Shown here: one piece after another, positions 50,531 through 63,500 of the stretch
How positions within the stretch are numbered: the stretch's first letter is position 1
How the letters are laid out: the number at the start of each line of letters is the position of its first letter
Assembly (NCBI GenBank): GCA_030490835.1
Contig: CM059971.1
Span: forward strand, 50,640,012 to 50,704,011
Origin: Annona cherimola
Taxonomy: Eukaryota > Streptophyta > Magnoliopsida > Magnoliales > Annonaceae
DNA length: 64,000 nucleotides
Direction: 5' to 3'
Notes under the pieces: model-generated
What the model saw: only the letters and a program-made list of their open reading frames with translations
What the model was told of the DNA's origin: nothing
The model's database searches: none
Position numbers and translations under genes: made by a program

Positions 50531-52161
50531 CATCCGTTGTCGTTCGAATGTAAATGAAATCAAGGGATTGTTGTTAATTGTTGTTGATTGAAGTTCCTTT
50601 CGTCCAATTCAGTTGTTTTGAATCAATTGGAATGCTTTAAAGTTTACTCGTTCTACTTACAGTCAAATCAAGTCAATTAGATTGAGTTCTACAGAATTCT
50701 AACTAATCAAAGTTCATTCTATCAAACTCAATTCATTTGATTCGATTTGAATGCCTTTAGGGTCATCCGTTGTCGTTCGAATGTAAATGAAATCAAGGGA
50801 TTGTTGTTAATTATTGTTCATTGAAGTTCATTTCGTCCAATTCAGTTGTTTTGAATCTATTGGAATGCTTTAAAGTTTACTCGTTCTACTTACAGTCAAA
50901 TCAAGTCAATTAGATTGAGTTCTACTGAATTCTAACTAATCAAAGTTAATTCTATCAAACTCAATTCATTTGATTCGATTTGAATGCCTTTAAGGTCATC
51001 CGTTGTCGTTCGAATGTAAATGAAATCAAGGGATTGTTGTTAATTGTTGTTGTTTGAAGTTCCTTTCGTCCAATTCAGTTTTTTTGAATCTATTGGAATG
51101 CTTTAAAGTTTACTCGTTCTACTTACAGTCAAATCAAGTCAATTAGATTGACTTCTACAGAATTCTAACTAATCAAAGTTCATTCTATCAAACTCAATTC
51201 ATTTCATTCGATTTGAATGCCTTTAAGGTCATCCGTTGTCGTTCGAATGTAAATGAAATCAAGGGATTGTTGTTAATTGTTGTTGATTGAAGTTCCTTTC
51301 GTCCAATTCAGTTGTTTTGAATCAATTGGAATGCTTTAAAGTTTACTCGTTCTACTTACAGTCAAATCAAGTCAATTAGATTGAGTTCTACAGAATTCTA
51401 ACTAATCAAAGTTCATTCTATCAAACTCAATTCATTTGATTCGATTTGAATGCCTTTAAGGTCATCCGTTGTCGTTTGAATGTAATTGAAATCAAGGGAT
51501 TGTTGTTAATTATTGTTCATTGAAGTTCATTTCGTCCAATTCAGTTGTTTTGAATCTATTTGAATGCTTTAAAGTTTACTCGTTCTCCTTACAGTCAAAT
51601 CAAGTCAATTAGATTGAGTTGTACTCAATTCTAGCTAATCAAAGTTAATTTTATCAAACTCAATTCATTTGATCCGATTTGAATGCCTTTAAGGTCATCC
51701 GTTGTCGTTCGAATGTAAATGAAATCAAGGGATTGTTATTAATTGTTGTTGATTGATGTTCCTTTCGTCCAATTCAGTTGTTTTGAATCAATTGGAATGC
51801 TTTAAAGTTTACTCGTTCTACTTACAGTCAAATCAAGTCAATTAGATTGAGTTCTACAGAATTCTAACTAATCAAAGTTCATTCTATCAAACTCAATTCA
51901 TTTGATCCGATTTGAATGCCTTTAAGGTCATCCGTTGTCGTTCGAATGTAAATGAAATCAAGGGATTGTTGTTAATTGTTGTTGATTGAAGTTCCTTTCG
52001 TCCAATTCAGTTGTTTTGAATCAATTGGAATGCTTTAAAGTTTACTCGTTCTACTTACAGTCAAATCAAGTCAATTAGATTGAGTTCTACAGAATTCTAA
52101 CTAATCAAAGTTCATTCTATCAAACTCAATTCATTTGATTCGATTTGAATGCCTTTAAGGT

Positions 52162-52394
52162 CATCCGTTGTCGTTTGAATGTAAATGAAATCAAGGGATT
52201 GTTGTTAATTGTTCATGATTGAAGGTCCTTTCCTCCGATTCATTTGTTTTAAATCTTTTGGAATGCTTTAAGGTTTACTCGTTCTACTTACAGTCAAATC
52301 AAGTCAATTAGATTCAGTTCTACTGAATTCTAACTAATCAAAGTTCATTCTATCAAACTCAATTCATTTGATTCGATTTGAATGCCTTTAAGGT
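52162..52394 (+). repeat. V/D chimeric monomer
   Basis: The first part is V (CGTTTGAATG, GTTCATGATTG, CCTCCGATTC, CTTTTGG) and the second part D (AAGGTTTACTCG, CAAATCAAG, CAGTTCTACTGAATTC). The switch lies in the shared AATGCTTTA block near position 100-111. Register is kept at 233 bp. The same chimera begins at 63811, as expected from the segmental duplication. Confidence 0.9.
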
Positions 52395-52627
52395 CATCCG
52401 TTGTCGTTCGAATGTAAATGAAATCAAGGGATTGTTGTTAATTGTTGTTGATTGAAGTTCCTTTCGTCCAATTCAGTTGTTTTGAATCAATTGGAATGCT
52501 TTAAAGTTTACTCGTTCTACTTACAGTCAAATCAAGTCAATTAGATTGAGTTCTACAGAATTCTAACTAATCAAAGTTCATTCTATCAAACTCAATTCAT
52601 TTGATTCGATTTGAATGCCTTTAAGGT
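52395..52627 (+). repeat. Reference monomer, type Q (consensus)
   Basis: This 233-bp monomer matches my consensus at every base and serves as the coordinate reference: position 1 is the C of CATCCGTTGTCG. Landmarks are TTCGAA at 14-19, the GTT/ATT-rich stretch at 38-60, TTTCGTCC at 68-75, GAATCAATTGG at 90-100, AATGCTTTAAAGTTTACTCG at 101-120, the dyad region at 143-167 and an EcoRI-type GAATTC at 164-169. Type Q is the most frequent family in the window. Its downstream dyad arm (ACAGAAT) does not pair with ATTGAGT. Confidence 0.95.
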
Positions 52628-54491
52628 CATCCGTTGTCGTTTGAATGTAAATGAAATCAAGGGATTGTTGTTAATTGTTCATGATTGAAGGTCCTTTCCT
52701 CCGATTCATTTGTTTTAAATCTTTTGGAATGCTTTAAAGTTTGCTCGTTCTACTTACAGTCAAATTAAGTCAATTAGATTGAGTTATACTCAATTCTAAC
52801 TAATCAAAATTCATTCTATCAAACTCAATTCATTTGATCCGATTTGAATGCCTTTAAGGTCATCCGTTGTCGTTCGAATGTAAATGAAATCAAGGGATTA
52901 TTGTTAATTGTTGTTGATTGAAGTTCCTTTCGTCCAATTCAGTTGTTTTGAATCAATTGGAATGCTTTAAAGTTTACTCGTTCTACTTACAGTCAAATCA
53001 AGTCAATTAGATTGAGTTCTACAGAATTCTAACTAATCAAAGTTCATTCTATCAAACTCAATTCATTTGATTCAATTTGAATGCCTTTAGGGTCATCCGT
53101 TGTCGTTCGAATGTAAATGAAATCAAGGGATTGTTGTTAATTATTGTTCATTGAAGTTCATTTCGTCCAATTCAGTTGTTTTGAATCTATTAGAATGCTT
53201 TAAAGTTTACTCGTTCTACTTACAGTCAAATCAAGTCAATTAGATTGAGTTCTACAGAATTCTAACTAATCAAAGTTCATTCTATCAAACTCAATTCATT
53301 TGATCCGATTTGAATGCCTTTAAGGTCATCCGTTGTCGTTCGAATGTAAATGAAATCAAGGGATTGTTGTTACTTGTTGTTGATTCAAGTTCCTTTCGTC
53401 CAATTCAGTTGTTTTGAATCAATTGGAATGCTTTAAAGTTTACTCGTTCTACTTAGATTCAAATCAAGTCAATTAGATTGAGTTCTACAGAATTCTAACT
53501 AATCAAAGTTCATTCTATCAAACTCAATTCATTTGATTCGATTTGAATGCCTTTAAGGTCATCCGTTGTCGTTTGAATGCAAATGAAATCAAGGGATTGT
53601 TGTTAATTATTGTTCATTGAAGTTCATTTCGTCCAATTCAGTTGTTTTGAATCTATTTGAATGCTTTAAAGTTTACTCGTTCTCCTTACAGTCAAATCAA
53701 GTCAATTAGATTGAGTTGTACTCAATTCTAGCTAATCAAAGTTAATTCTATCAAACTCAATTCATTTGATTCGATTTGAATGCCTTTAGGGTCATCCGTT
53801 GTCGTTCGAATGTAAATGAAATCAAGGGATTGTTGTTAATTGTTGTTGATTGATGTTCCTTTCGTCCAATTCAGTTGTTTTGAATCAATTGGAATGCTTT
53901 AAAGTTTACTCGTTCTACTTACAGTCAAATCAAGTCAATTAGATTGAGTTCTACAGAATTCTAACTAATCAAAGTTCATTCTATCAAACTCAATTCATTT
54001 GATCCGATTTGAATGCCTTTAAGATCATCCGTTGTCGTTCGAATGTAAATGAAATCAAGGGATTGTTGTTAATTGTTGTTGATTGAAGTTCCTTTCGTCC
54101 AATTCAGTTGTTTTGAATCAATTGGAATGCTTTAAAGTTTACTCGTTCTACTTACAGTCAAATCAAGTCAATTAGATTGAGTTCTACAGAATTCTAACTA
54201 ATCAAAGATCATTCTATCAAACTAAATTCATTTGATTCGATTTGAATGCCTTTAGGGTCATCCGTTGTCGTTCGAATGTAAATGAAATCAAGGGATTGTT
54301 GTTAATTGTTGTTGATTGAAGTTCCTTTCGTCCAATTCAGTTGTTTTGAATCAATTGGAATGCTTTAAAGTTTACTCGTTCTACTTACAGTCAAATCAAG
54401 TCAATTAGATTGAGTTCTACTGAATTCTAACTAATCAAAGTTCATTCTATCAAACTCAATTCATTTGATTCGATTTGAATGCCTTTAAGGT
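52395..54491 (+). repeat. Mixed block, 9 monomers
   Basis: Order: Q V Q C Q A Q Q Q. It contains a Q with TTACTTGTTG and CTTAGATTC (53327) resembling 3029, 44242 and 46803, followed by an A with CGTTTGAATGC (53560) and a Q with GATTGATG (53793). Isolated changes include TTAAGATCATCC near 54020 and AAAGATCATTC near 54207. No internal higher-order period is seen. Confidence 0.82.
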
Positions 54492-56587
54492 CATCCGTTG
54501 TCGTTTTAGTGTAAATGAAATCAAGGGATTGTTGTTAATTGTTCATGATTGAAGGTCATTTCCTCCGATTCATTTGTTTTAAATCTTTTGGAATGCTTTA
54601 AAGTTTGCTCGTTCTACTTACAGTCAAATTAAGTCAATTAGATTGAGTTATACTCAATTCTAACTAATCAAAATTCATTCTATCAAACTCAATTCATTTG
54701 ATTCGATTTGAATGCCTTTAAGGTCATCCGTTGTCGTTCGAATGTAAATGAAATCAAGGGATTGTTGTTAATTGTTGTTGATTGAAGTTCATTTCGTCCA
54801 ATTCAGTTGTTTTGAATCTATTGGAATGCTTTAAAGTTTACTCGTTCTACTTACAGTCAAATCAAGTCAATTAGATTGAGTTCTACAGAATTCTAACTAA
54901 TCAAAGTTCATTCTATCAAACTCAATTCATTTGATCCGATTTGAATGCCTTTAAGGTCATCCGTTGTCGTTCGAATGTAAATGAAATCAAGGGATTGTTG
55001 TTAATTGTTGTTGATTCAAGTTCCTTTCGTCCAATTCAGTTGTTTTGAATCAATTGGAATGCTTTAAAGTTTACTCGTTCTACTTACAGTCAAATCAAGT
55101 CAATTAGATTGAGTTCTACAGAATTCTAACTAATCAAAGTTCATTCTATCAAACTCAATTCATTTGATTCGATTTGAATGCCTTTAAGGTCATCCGTTGT
55201 CGTTTGAATGTAAATGAAATCAAGGGATTGTTGTTAATTGTTCATGATTGAAGGTCCTTTCCTCCGATTCATTTGTTTTAAATCTTTTGGAATGCTTTAA
55301 AGTTTGCTCGTTCTACTTACAGTCAAATTAAGTCAATTAGATTGAGCTATACTCAATTCTAACTAATCAAAATTCATTCTATCAAACTCAATTCATTTGA
55401 TTCGATTTGAATGCCTTATGGTCATCCGTTGTCGTTGGAATGTAAATGAAATCAAAGGATTGTTGTTAATTATTGTTCACTGAAGTTCATTTCGTCCAAT
55501 TCAGTTATTTTGAATCTATTTGAATGCTTTAAAGTTTACTCGTTCTCCTTACAGTCAAATCAAGTCAATTAGATTGAGTTGTACTCAATTCTAGCTAATC
55601 AAAGTTAATTCTATCAAACTCAATTCATTTGATTCGATTTGAATGCCTTTATGGTCATCCGTTGTCGTTCGAATGTAAATGAAATCAAGGGATTGTTGTT
55701 AATTATTGTTCATTGAAGTTCATTTCGTCCAATTCAGTTGTTTTGAATCTATTGGAATGCTTTAAGGTTTACTCGTTTTACATACAGTCAAATCAAGTCA
55801 ATTAGATTCAGTTCTACTGAATTCTAACTAATCAAAGTTCATTCTATCAAACTCAATTCATTTGATTCGATTTGAATGCCTTTAAGGTCATTCGTTGTCG
55901 TTCGAATGTAAATGAAATCAAGGGATTGTTGTTAATTGTTGTTGATTGAAGTTCCTTTCGTCCAATTCAGTTGTTTTGAATCAATTGGAATGCTTTAAAG
56001 TTTACTCGTTCTACTTACAGTCAAATCAAGTCAATTAGATTGAGTTGTACTCAATTCTAGCTAATCAAAGTTAATTCTATCAAACTCAATTCATTTGATT
56101 CGATTTGAATGCCTTTAAGGTCATCCGTTGTCGTTCGAATGTAAATGAAATCAAGTGATTGTTGTCAATTATTGTTCATTGAAGTTTCTTTCGTCCAATT
56201 CAGTTGTTTTGAATCTATTGGAATGCTTTAAGGTTTACTCGTTCTACTTACAGTCAAATCAAGTCAATTAGATTCAGTTCTACTGAATTCTAACTAATCA
56301 AAGTTCATTCTATCAAACTCAATTCATTTGATTCGATTTGAATGCCTTTAAGGTCATCCGTTGTCGTTCGAATGTAAATGAAATCAAGTGATTGTTGTTA
56401 ATTGTTGTTGATTGAAGTTCCTTTCGTCCAATTCAGTTGTTTTGAATCAATTGGAATGCTTTAAAGTTTACTCGTTCTACTTACAGTCAAATCAAGTCAA
56501 TTAGATTGGGTTCTACTGAATTCTAACTAATCAAAGTTCATTCTATCAAACTCAATTCATTTGATTCGATTTGAATGCCTTTAGGGT
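54492..56587 (+). repeat. Relic HOR-B unit, 9 monomers (2096 bp)
   Basis: V R Q V A D Q/A J Q. The first five monomers reproduce the start of HOR-B: V with CGTTTTAGTG and GGTCATTTCC, R, Q with GATTCAAG, V with CCTTATGG, then A. Q/A and G are absent between A and J, and isolated changes are present (GTTCACTGAAG, GTTTTACATACAG, GTCATTCGTTG). It lies about 13 kb beyond the main HOR-B block. Confidence 0.85.
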
Positions 56588-57519
56588 CATCCGTTGTCCT
56601 TCGAATGTAAATGAAATCAAGGGATTGTTGTGAATTATTGTTCATTGAAGTTCATTTCGTCCAATTCAGTTGTTTTGAATCTATTGGAATGCTTTAAAGT
56701 TTACTCGTTCTACTTACAGTCAAATCAAGTCAATTAGATTGAGTTCTACAGAATTCTAACTAATCAAAGTTCATTCTATCAAACTCAATTCATTTGATCC
56801 GATTTGAATGCCTTTAAGGTCATCCGTTGTCGTTCGAATGTAAATGAAATCAAGGGATTGTTGTTAATTGTTGTTGATTGAAGTTCCTTTCGTCCAATTC
56901 AGTTGTTTTGAATCAATTGGAATGCTTTAAAGTTTACTCGTTCTACTTACAGTTAAATCAAGTCAATTAGATTGAGTTCTACAGAATTCTAACTAATCAA
57001 AGTTCATTCTATCAAACTCAATTCATTTGATTCGATTTGAATGCCTTTAAGGTCATCCGTTGTCGTTTGAATGTAAATGAAATCAAGGGATTTTTGTTAA
57101 TTGTTCATGATTGAAGGTCCTTTCCTCCGATTCATTTGTTTTAAATCTTTTGGAATGCTTTAAAGTTTGCTCGTTCTACTTACAGTCAAATTAAGTCAAT
57201 TAGATTGAGTTGTACTCAATTCTAGCTAATCAAAGTTAATTCTATCAAACTCAATTCATTTGATTCGATTTGAATGCCTTTAAGGTCATCCGTTGTCGTT
57301 CGAATGTAAATGAAATCAAGTGATTGTTGTCAATTATTGTTCATTGAAGTTCCTTTCGTCCATTTCAGTTATTTTGAATCTATTTGAATGCTTTAAAGTT
57401 TACTCGTTCTCCTTACAGTCAAATCAAGTCAATTAGATTGAGTTGTACTCAATTCTAGCTAATCAAAGTTAATTCTATCAAACTCAATTCATTTGATTCG
57501 ATTTGAATGCCTTTATGGT
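56588..57519 (+). repeat. 4-monomer duplication, copy 1
   Basis: C with GTCCTTCGAATG and TTGTGAATTATTG, Q with CAGTTAAATC, a V/A chimera with GGATTTTTG and a J/A chimera with CCATTTCAGTTATTTTG. All four private markers recur 3029 bp (13 monomers) further on. The D that follows has GTCAATTATTG here but GTTAATTATTG in the other copy. Confidence 0.9.
57054..57286 (+). repeat. V/A chimeric monomer
   Basis: V-like through GTTTGCTCG and CAAATTAAG, then TGTACTCAATTCTAGC and GTTAATT of type A. The switch lies between about positions 142 and 157. It is repeated at 60083. Confidence 0.88.
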
Positions 57520-59616
57520 CATCCGTTGTCGTTCGAATGTAAATGAAATCAAGGGATTGTTGTCAATTATTGTTCATTGAAGTTCATTTCGTCCAATTCA
57601 GTTGTTTTGAATCTATTGGAATGCTTTAAGGTTTACTCGTTCTACTTACAGTCAAATCAAGTCAATTAGATTCAGTTCTACTGAATTCTAACTAATCAAA
57701 GTTCATTCTATCAAACTCAATTCATTTGATCCGATTTGAATGCCTTTAAGGTCATCCGTTGTCGTTCGAATGTAAATGAAATCAAGGGATTGTTGTTAAT
57801 TGTTGTTGATTGAAGTTCCTTTCGTCCAATTCAGTTGTTTTGAATCAATTGGAATGCTTTAAAGTTTACTCGTTCTACTTACAGTCAAATCAAGTCAATT
57901 AGATTGAGTTCTACAGAATTCTAACTAATCAAAGTTCATTCTATCAAACTCAATTCATTTGATTCGATTTGAATGCCTTTAAGGTCATCCGTTGTCGTTT
58001 GAATGTAAATGAAATCAAGGGATTGTTGTTAATTGTTCATGATTGAAGGTCCTTTCCTCCGATTCATTTGTTTTAAATCTTTTGGAATGCTTTAAAGTTT
58101 GCTCGTTCTACTTACAGTCAAATTAAGTCAATTAGATTGAGCTATACTCAATTCTAACTAATCAAAGTTCATTCTATCAAACTCAATTCATTTGATTCGA
58201 TTTGAATGCCTTTATGGTCATCCGTTGTCGTTCGAATGTAAATGAAATCAAGGGATTGTTGTTAATTATTGTTCATTGAAGTTCATTTCGTCCAATTCAG
58301 TTGTTTTGAATCTATTTGAATGCTTTAAAGTTTACTCGTTCTCCTTACAGTCAAATCAAGTCAATTAGATTGAGTTGTACTCAATTCTAGCTAATCAAAG
58401 TTAATTCTATCAAACTCAATTCATTTGATTCGATTTGAATGCCTTTATGGTCATCCGTTGTCGTTCGAATGTAAATGAAATCAAGGGATTGTTGTCAATT
58501 ATTGTTCATTGAAGTTCCTTTCGTCCAATTCAGTTGTTTTGAATCAATTGGAATGCTTTAAAGTTTACTCGTTCTACTTACATTCAAATCAAGTCAATTA
58601 GATTGAGTTCTACAGAATTCTAACTAATCAAAGTTCATTCTATCAAACTCAATTCATTTGATTCGATTTGAATGCCTTTAAGGTCATCCGTTGTCGTTTG
58701 AATGTAAATGAAATCAAGGGATTGTTGTTAAATATTGTTCATTGAAGTTCATTTCGTCCAATTCAGTTGTTTTGAATCTATTTGAATGCTTTAAAGTTTA
58801 CTCGTTCTCCTTACAGTCAAATCAAGTCAATTAGATTGAGTTGTACTCAATTCTAGCTAATCAAAGTTAATTTTATCAAACTCAATTCATTTGATCCGAT
58901 TTGAATGCCTTTAAGGTCATCCGTTGTCGTTCGAATGTAAATGAAATCAAGGGATTGTTGCTAATTGTTGTTGATTGATGTTCCTTTCGTCCAATTCAGT
59001 TGTTTTGAATCAATTGGAATGCTTTAAAGTTTACTCGTTCTACTTACAGTCAAATCAAGTCAATTAGATTGAGTTCTACAGAATTCTAACTAATCAAAGT
59101 TCATTCTATCAAACTCAATTCATTTGATCCGATTTGAATGCCTTTAAGGTCATCCGTTGTCGTTCGAATGTAAATGAAATCAAGGGATTGTTGTTAATTG
59201 TTGTTGATTGAAGTTCCTTTCGTCCAATTCAGTTGTTTTGAATCAATTGGAATGCTTTAAAGTTTACTCGTTCTACTTACAGTTAAATCAAGTCAATTAG
59301 ATTGAGTTCTACAGAATTCTAACTAATCAAAGTTCATTCTATCAAACTCAATTCATTTGATTCGATTTGAATGCCTTTAAGGTCATCCGTTGTCGTTTGA
59401 ATGTAAATGAAATCAAGGGATTGTTGTTAATTGTTCATGATTGAAGGTCCTTTCCTCCGATTCATTTGTTTTAAATCTTTTGGAATGCTTTAAAGTTTGC
59501 TCGTTCTACTTACAGTCAAATTAAGTCAATTAGATTGAGCTATACTCAATTCTAACTAATCAAAATTCATTCTATCAAACTAAATTCATTTGATTCGATT
59601 TGAATGCCTTTAAGGT
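57520..59616 (+). repeat. Mixed block, 9 monomers
   Basis: Order: D Q V A X A Q Q V. X (58452) is a chimera with GTCAATTATTG, TTCCTTTCG, CAATTGG and CATTCAAATC. The run A Q Q at 58685-59383 repeats a triplet found at 44475, 47036, 51463, 53560 and 63112, here with GTTAAATATTG and TTGCTAATTG as private changes. Confidence 0.82.
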
Positions 59617-60548
59617 CATCCGTTGTCCTTCGAATGTAAATGAAATCAAGGGATTGTTGTGAATTATTGTTCATTGAAGTTCATTTCGTCCAATTCAGTT
59701 GTTTTGAATCTATTGGAATGCTTTAAAGTTTACTCGTTCTACTTACAGTCAAATCAAGTCAATTAGATTGAGTTCTACAGAATTCTAACTAATCAAAGTT
59801 CATTCTATCAAACTCAATTCATTTGATCCGATTTGAATGCCTTTAAGGTCATCCGTTGTCGTTCGAATGTAAATGAAATCAAGGGATTGTTGTTAATTGT
59901 TGTTGATTGAAGTTCCTTTCGTCCAATTCAGTTGTTTTGAATCAATTGGAATGCTTTAAAGTTTACTCGTTCTACTTACAGTTAAATCAAGTCAATTAGA
60001 TTGAGTTCTACAGAATTCTAACTAATCAAAGTTCATTCTATCAAACTCAATTCATTTGATTCGATTTGAATGCCTTTAAGGTCATCCGTTGTCGTTTGAA
60101 TGTAAATGAAATCAAGGGATTTTTGTTAATTGTTCATGATTGAAGGTCCTTTCCTCCGATTCATTTGTTTTAAATCTTTTGGAATGCTTTAAAGTTTGCT
60201 CGTTCTACTTACAGTCAAATTAAGTCAATTAGATTGAGTTGTACTCAATTCTAGCTAATCAAAGTTAATTCTATCAAACTCAATTCATTTGATTCGATTT
60301 GAATGCCTTTAAGGTCATCCGTTGTCGTTCGAATGTAAATGAAATCAAGTGATTGTTGTCAATTATTGTTCATTGAAGTTCCTTTCGTCCATTTCAGTTA
60401 TTTTGAATCTATTTGAATGCTTTAAAGTTTACTCGTTCTCCTTACAGTCAAATCAAGTCAATTAGATTGAGTTGTACTCAATTCTAGCTAATCAAAGTTA
60501 ATTCTATCAAACTCAATTCATTTGATTCGATTTGAATGCCTTTATGGT
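59617..60548 (+). repeat. 4-monomer duplication, copy 2
   Basis: Same four monomers as 56588-57519 with the same markers, at an offset of 3029 bp. It leads directly into copy 2 of the long segmental duplication, so the two duplications are nested or joined here. Confidence 0.9.
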
Positions 60549-63500
60549 CATCCGTTGTCGTTCGAATGTAAATGAAATCAAGGGATTGTTGTTAATTATT
60601 GTTCATTGAAGTTCATTTCGTCCAATTCAGTTGTTTTGAATCTATTGGAATGCTTTAAGGTTTACTCGTTCTACTTACAGTCAAATCAAGTCAATTAGAT
60701 TCAGTTCTACTGAATTCTAACTAATCAAAGTTCATTCTATCAAACTCAATTCATTTGATTCGATTTGAATGCCTTTAGGGTCATCCGTTGTCGTTCGAAT
60801 GTAAATGAAATCAAGGGATTGTTGTTAATTGTTGTTGATTGAAGTTCCTTTCGTCCAATTCAGTTGTTTTGAATCAATTGGAATGCTTTAAAATTTACTC
60901 GTTCTACTTACAGTCAAATCAAGTCAATTAGATTGAGTTCTACTGAATTCTAACTAATCAAAGTTAATTCTATCAAACTCAATTCATTTGATTCGATTTG
61001 AATGCCTTTAAGGTCATCCGTTGTCGTTCGAATGTAAATGAAATCAAGGGATTGTTGTTAATTGTTGTTGTTTGAAGTTCCTTTCGTCCAATTCAGTTTT
61101 TTTGAATCTATTGGAATGCTTTAAAGTTTACTCGTTCTACTTACAGTCAAATCAAGTCAATTAGATTGACTTCTACAGAATTCTAACTAATCAAAGTTCA
61201 TTCTATCAAACTCAATTCATTTCATTCGATTTGAATGCCTTTAAGGTCATCCGTTGTCGTTCGAATGTAAATGAAATCAAGGGATTGTTGTTAATTGTTG
61301 TTGATTGAAGTTCCTTTCGTCCAATTCAGTTGTTTTGAATCAATTGGAATGCTTTAAAGTTTACTCGTTCTACTTACAGTCAAATCAAGTCAATTAGATT
61401 GAGTTCTACTGAATTCTAACTAATCAAAGTTCATTCTATCAAACTCAATTCATTTGATTCGATTTGAATGCCTTTAAGGTCATCCGTTGTCGTTGGAATG
61501 TAAATGAAATCAAGGGATTGTTGTTAATTGTTCATGATTGAAGGTCCTTTCCTCCGATTCATTTGTTTTAAATCTTTTGGAATGCTTTAAAGTTTGCTCG
61601 TTCTACTTACAGTCAAATTAAGTCAATTAGATTGAGTTATACTCAATTCTAACTAATCAAAATTCATTCTATCAAACTCAATTCATTTGATCCGATTTGA
61701 ATGCCTTTAAGGTCATCCGTTGTCGTTCGAATGTAAATGAAATCAAGGGATTGTTGTTAATTGTTGTTGATTGAAGTTCCTTTCGTCCAATTCAGTTGTT
61801 TTGAATCTATTGGAATGCTTTAAAGTTTACTCGTTCTACTTACAGTCAAATCAAGTCAATTAGATTGAGTTCTACAGAATTCTAACTAATCAAAGTTCAT
61901 TCTATCAAACTCAATTCATTTGATTCGATTTGAATGCCTTTAGGGTCATCCGTTGTCGTTCGAATGTAAATGAAATCAAGGGATTGTTGTTAATTATTGT
62001 TCATTGAAGTTCATTTCGTCCAATTCAGTTGTTTTGAATCTATTGGAATGCTTTAAAGTTTACTCGTTCTACTTACAGTCAAATCAAGTCAATTAGATTG
62101 AGTTCTACAGAATTCTAACTAATCAAAGTTCATTCTATCAAACTCAATTCATTTGATTCGATTTGAATGCCTTTAAGGTCATCTGTTGTCGTTCGAATGT
62201 AAATGAAATCAAGTGATTGTTGTCAATTGTTGTTCATTGAAATTCCTTTCGTCCAATTCAGTTGTTTTCAATCTATTGAAATGCTTTAAAGTTTACCCGT
62301 TCTACTTAGAGTCAAATTAAGTCAATTGGATAGAGTTATACTCAATTCTAACTAATCAAAATTCATTCTATCAAACTCAATTCATTTGATCCGATTTGAA
62401 TGCCTTTAAGGTCATCCGTTGTCGTTCGAATGTAAATGAAATCAAGGGATTGTTGTTAATTGTTGTTGATTGAAGTTCCTTTCGTCCAATTCAGTTGTTT
62501 TGAATCAATTGGAATGCTTTAAAGTTTACTCGTTCTACTTACAGTCAAATCAAGTCAATTAGATTGAGTTCTACAGAATTCTAACTAATCAAAGTTCATT
62601 CTATCAAACTCAATTCATTTGATTCGATTTGAATGCCTTTAGGGTCATCCGTTGTCGTTCGAATGTAAATGAAATCAAGGGATTGTTGTTAATTATTGTT
62701 CATTGAAGTTCATTTCGTCCAATTCAGTTGTTTTGAATCTATTGGAATGCTTTAAAGTTTACTCGTTCTACTTACAGTCAAATCAAGTCAATTAGATTGA
62801 GTTCTACTGAATTCTAACTAATCAAAGTTAATTCTATCAAACTCAATTCATTTGATTCGATTTGAATGCCTTTAAGGTCATCCGTTGTCGTTCGAATGTA
62901 AATGAAATCAAGGGATTGTTGTTAATTGTTGTTGTTTGAAGTTCCTTTCGTCCAATTCAGTTTTTTTGAATCTATTGGAATGCTTTAAAGTTTACTCGTT
63001 CTACTTACAGTCAAATCAAGTCAATTAGATTGACTTCTACAGAATTCTAACTAATCAAAGTTCATTCTATCAAACTCAATTCATTTGATTCGATTTGAAT
63101 GCCTTTAAGGTCATCCGTTGTCGTTTGAATGTAATTGAAATCAAGGGATTGTTGTTAATTATTGTTCATTGAAGTTCATTTCGTCCAATTCAGTTGTTTT
63201 GAATCTATTTGAATGCTTTAAAGTTTACTCGTTCTCCTTACAGTCAAATCAAGTCAATTAGATTGAGTTGTACTCAATTCTAGCTAATCAAAGTTAATTT
63301 TATCAAACTCAATTCATTTGATCCGATTTGAATGCCTTTAAGGTCATCCGTTGTCGTTCGAATGTAAATGAAATCAAGGGATTGTTATTAATTGTTGTTG
63401 ATTGATGTTCCTTTCGTCCAATTCAGTTGTTTTGAATCAATTGGAATGCTTTAAAGTTTACTCGTTCTACTTACAGTCAAATCAAGTCAATTAGATTGAG

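Larger units (their letters stand above)
48667..52351 (+). repeat. Long segmental duplication, copy 1
   Basis: D Q G Q V Q/R C K Q C G Q A Q Q V/D. Distinctive markers: AAAATTTACTCG (48900), AGTTTTTTTGAATC in G (49133, 50997), CGTTGGAATG in V (49599), the K monomer (50298), GTAATTGAAATC (51463), GTTATTAATTGTTG (51696) and a V/D chimera (52162). Each recurs in the copy at the right end of the window. Confidence 0.9.

Noticed and set aside
52405..52415. Pol III B-box-like GTTCGAATG
   Set aside because: It lacks the final C of the core, and no convincing A box or T-run terminator lies at the right distance. Type V and many A monomers do not keep it.
52462..52476. CENP-B-box-like TTCGTCCAATTCAGT
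   Set aside because: It has TTCG and the spaced A and C of the box but lacks the CGGG end. The consensus half-monomer relation explains the sequence without it.
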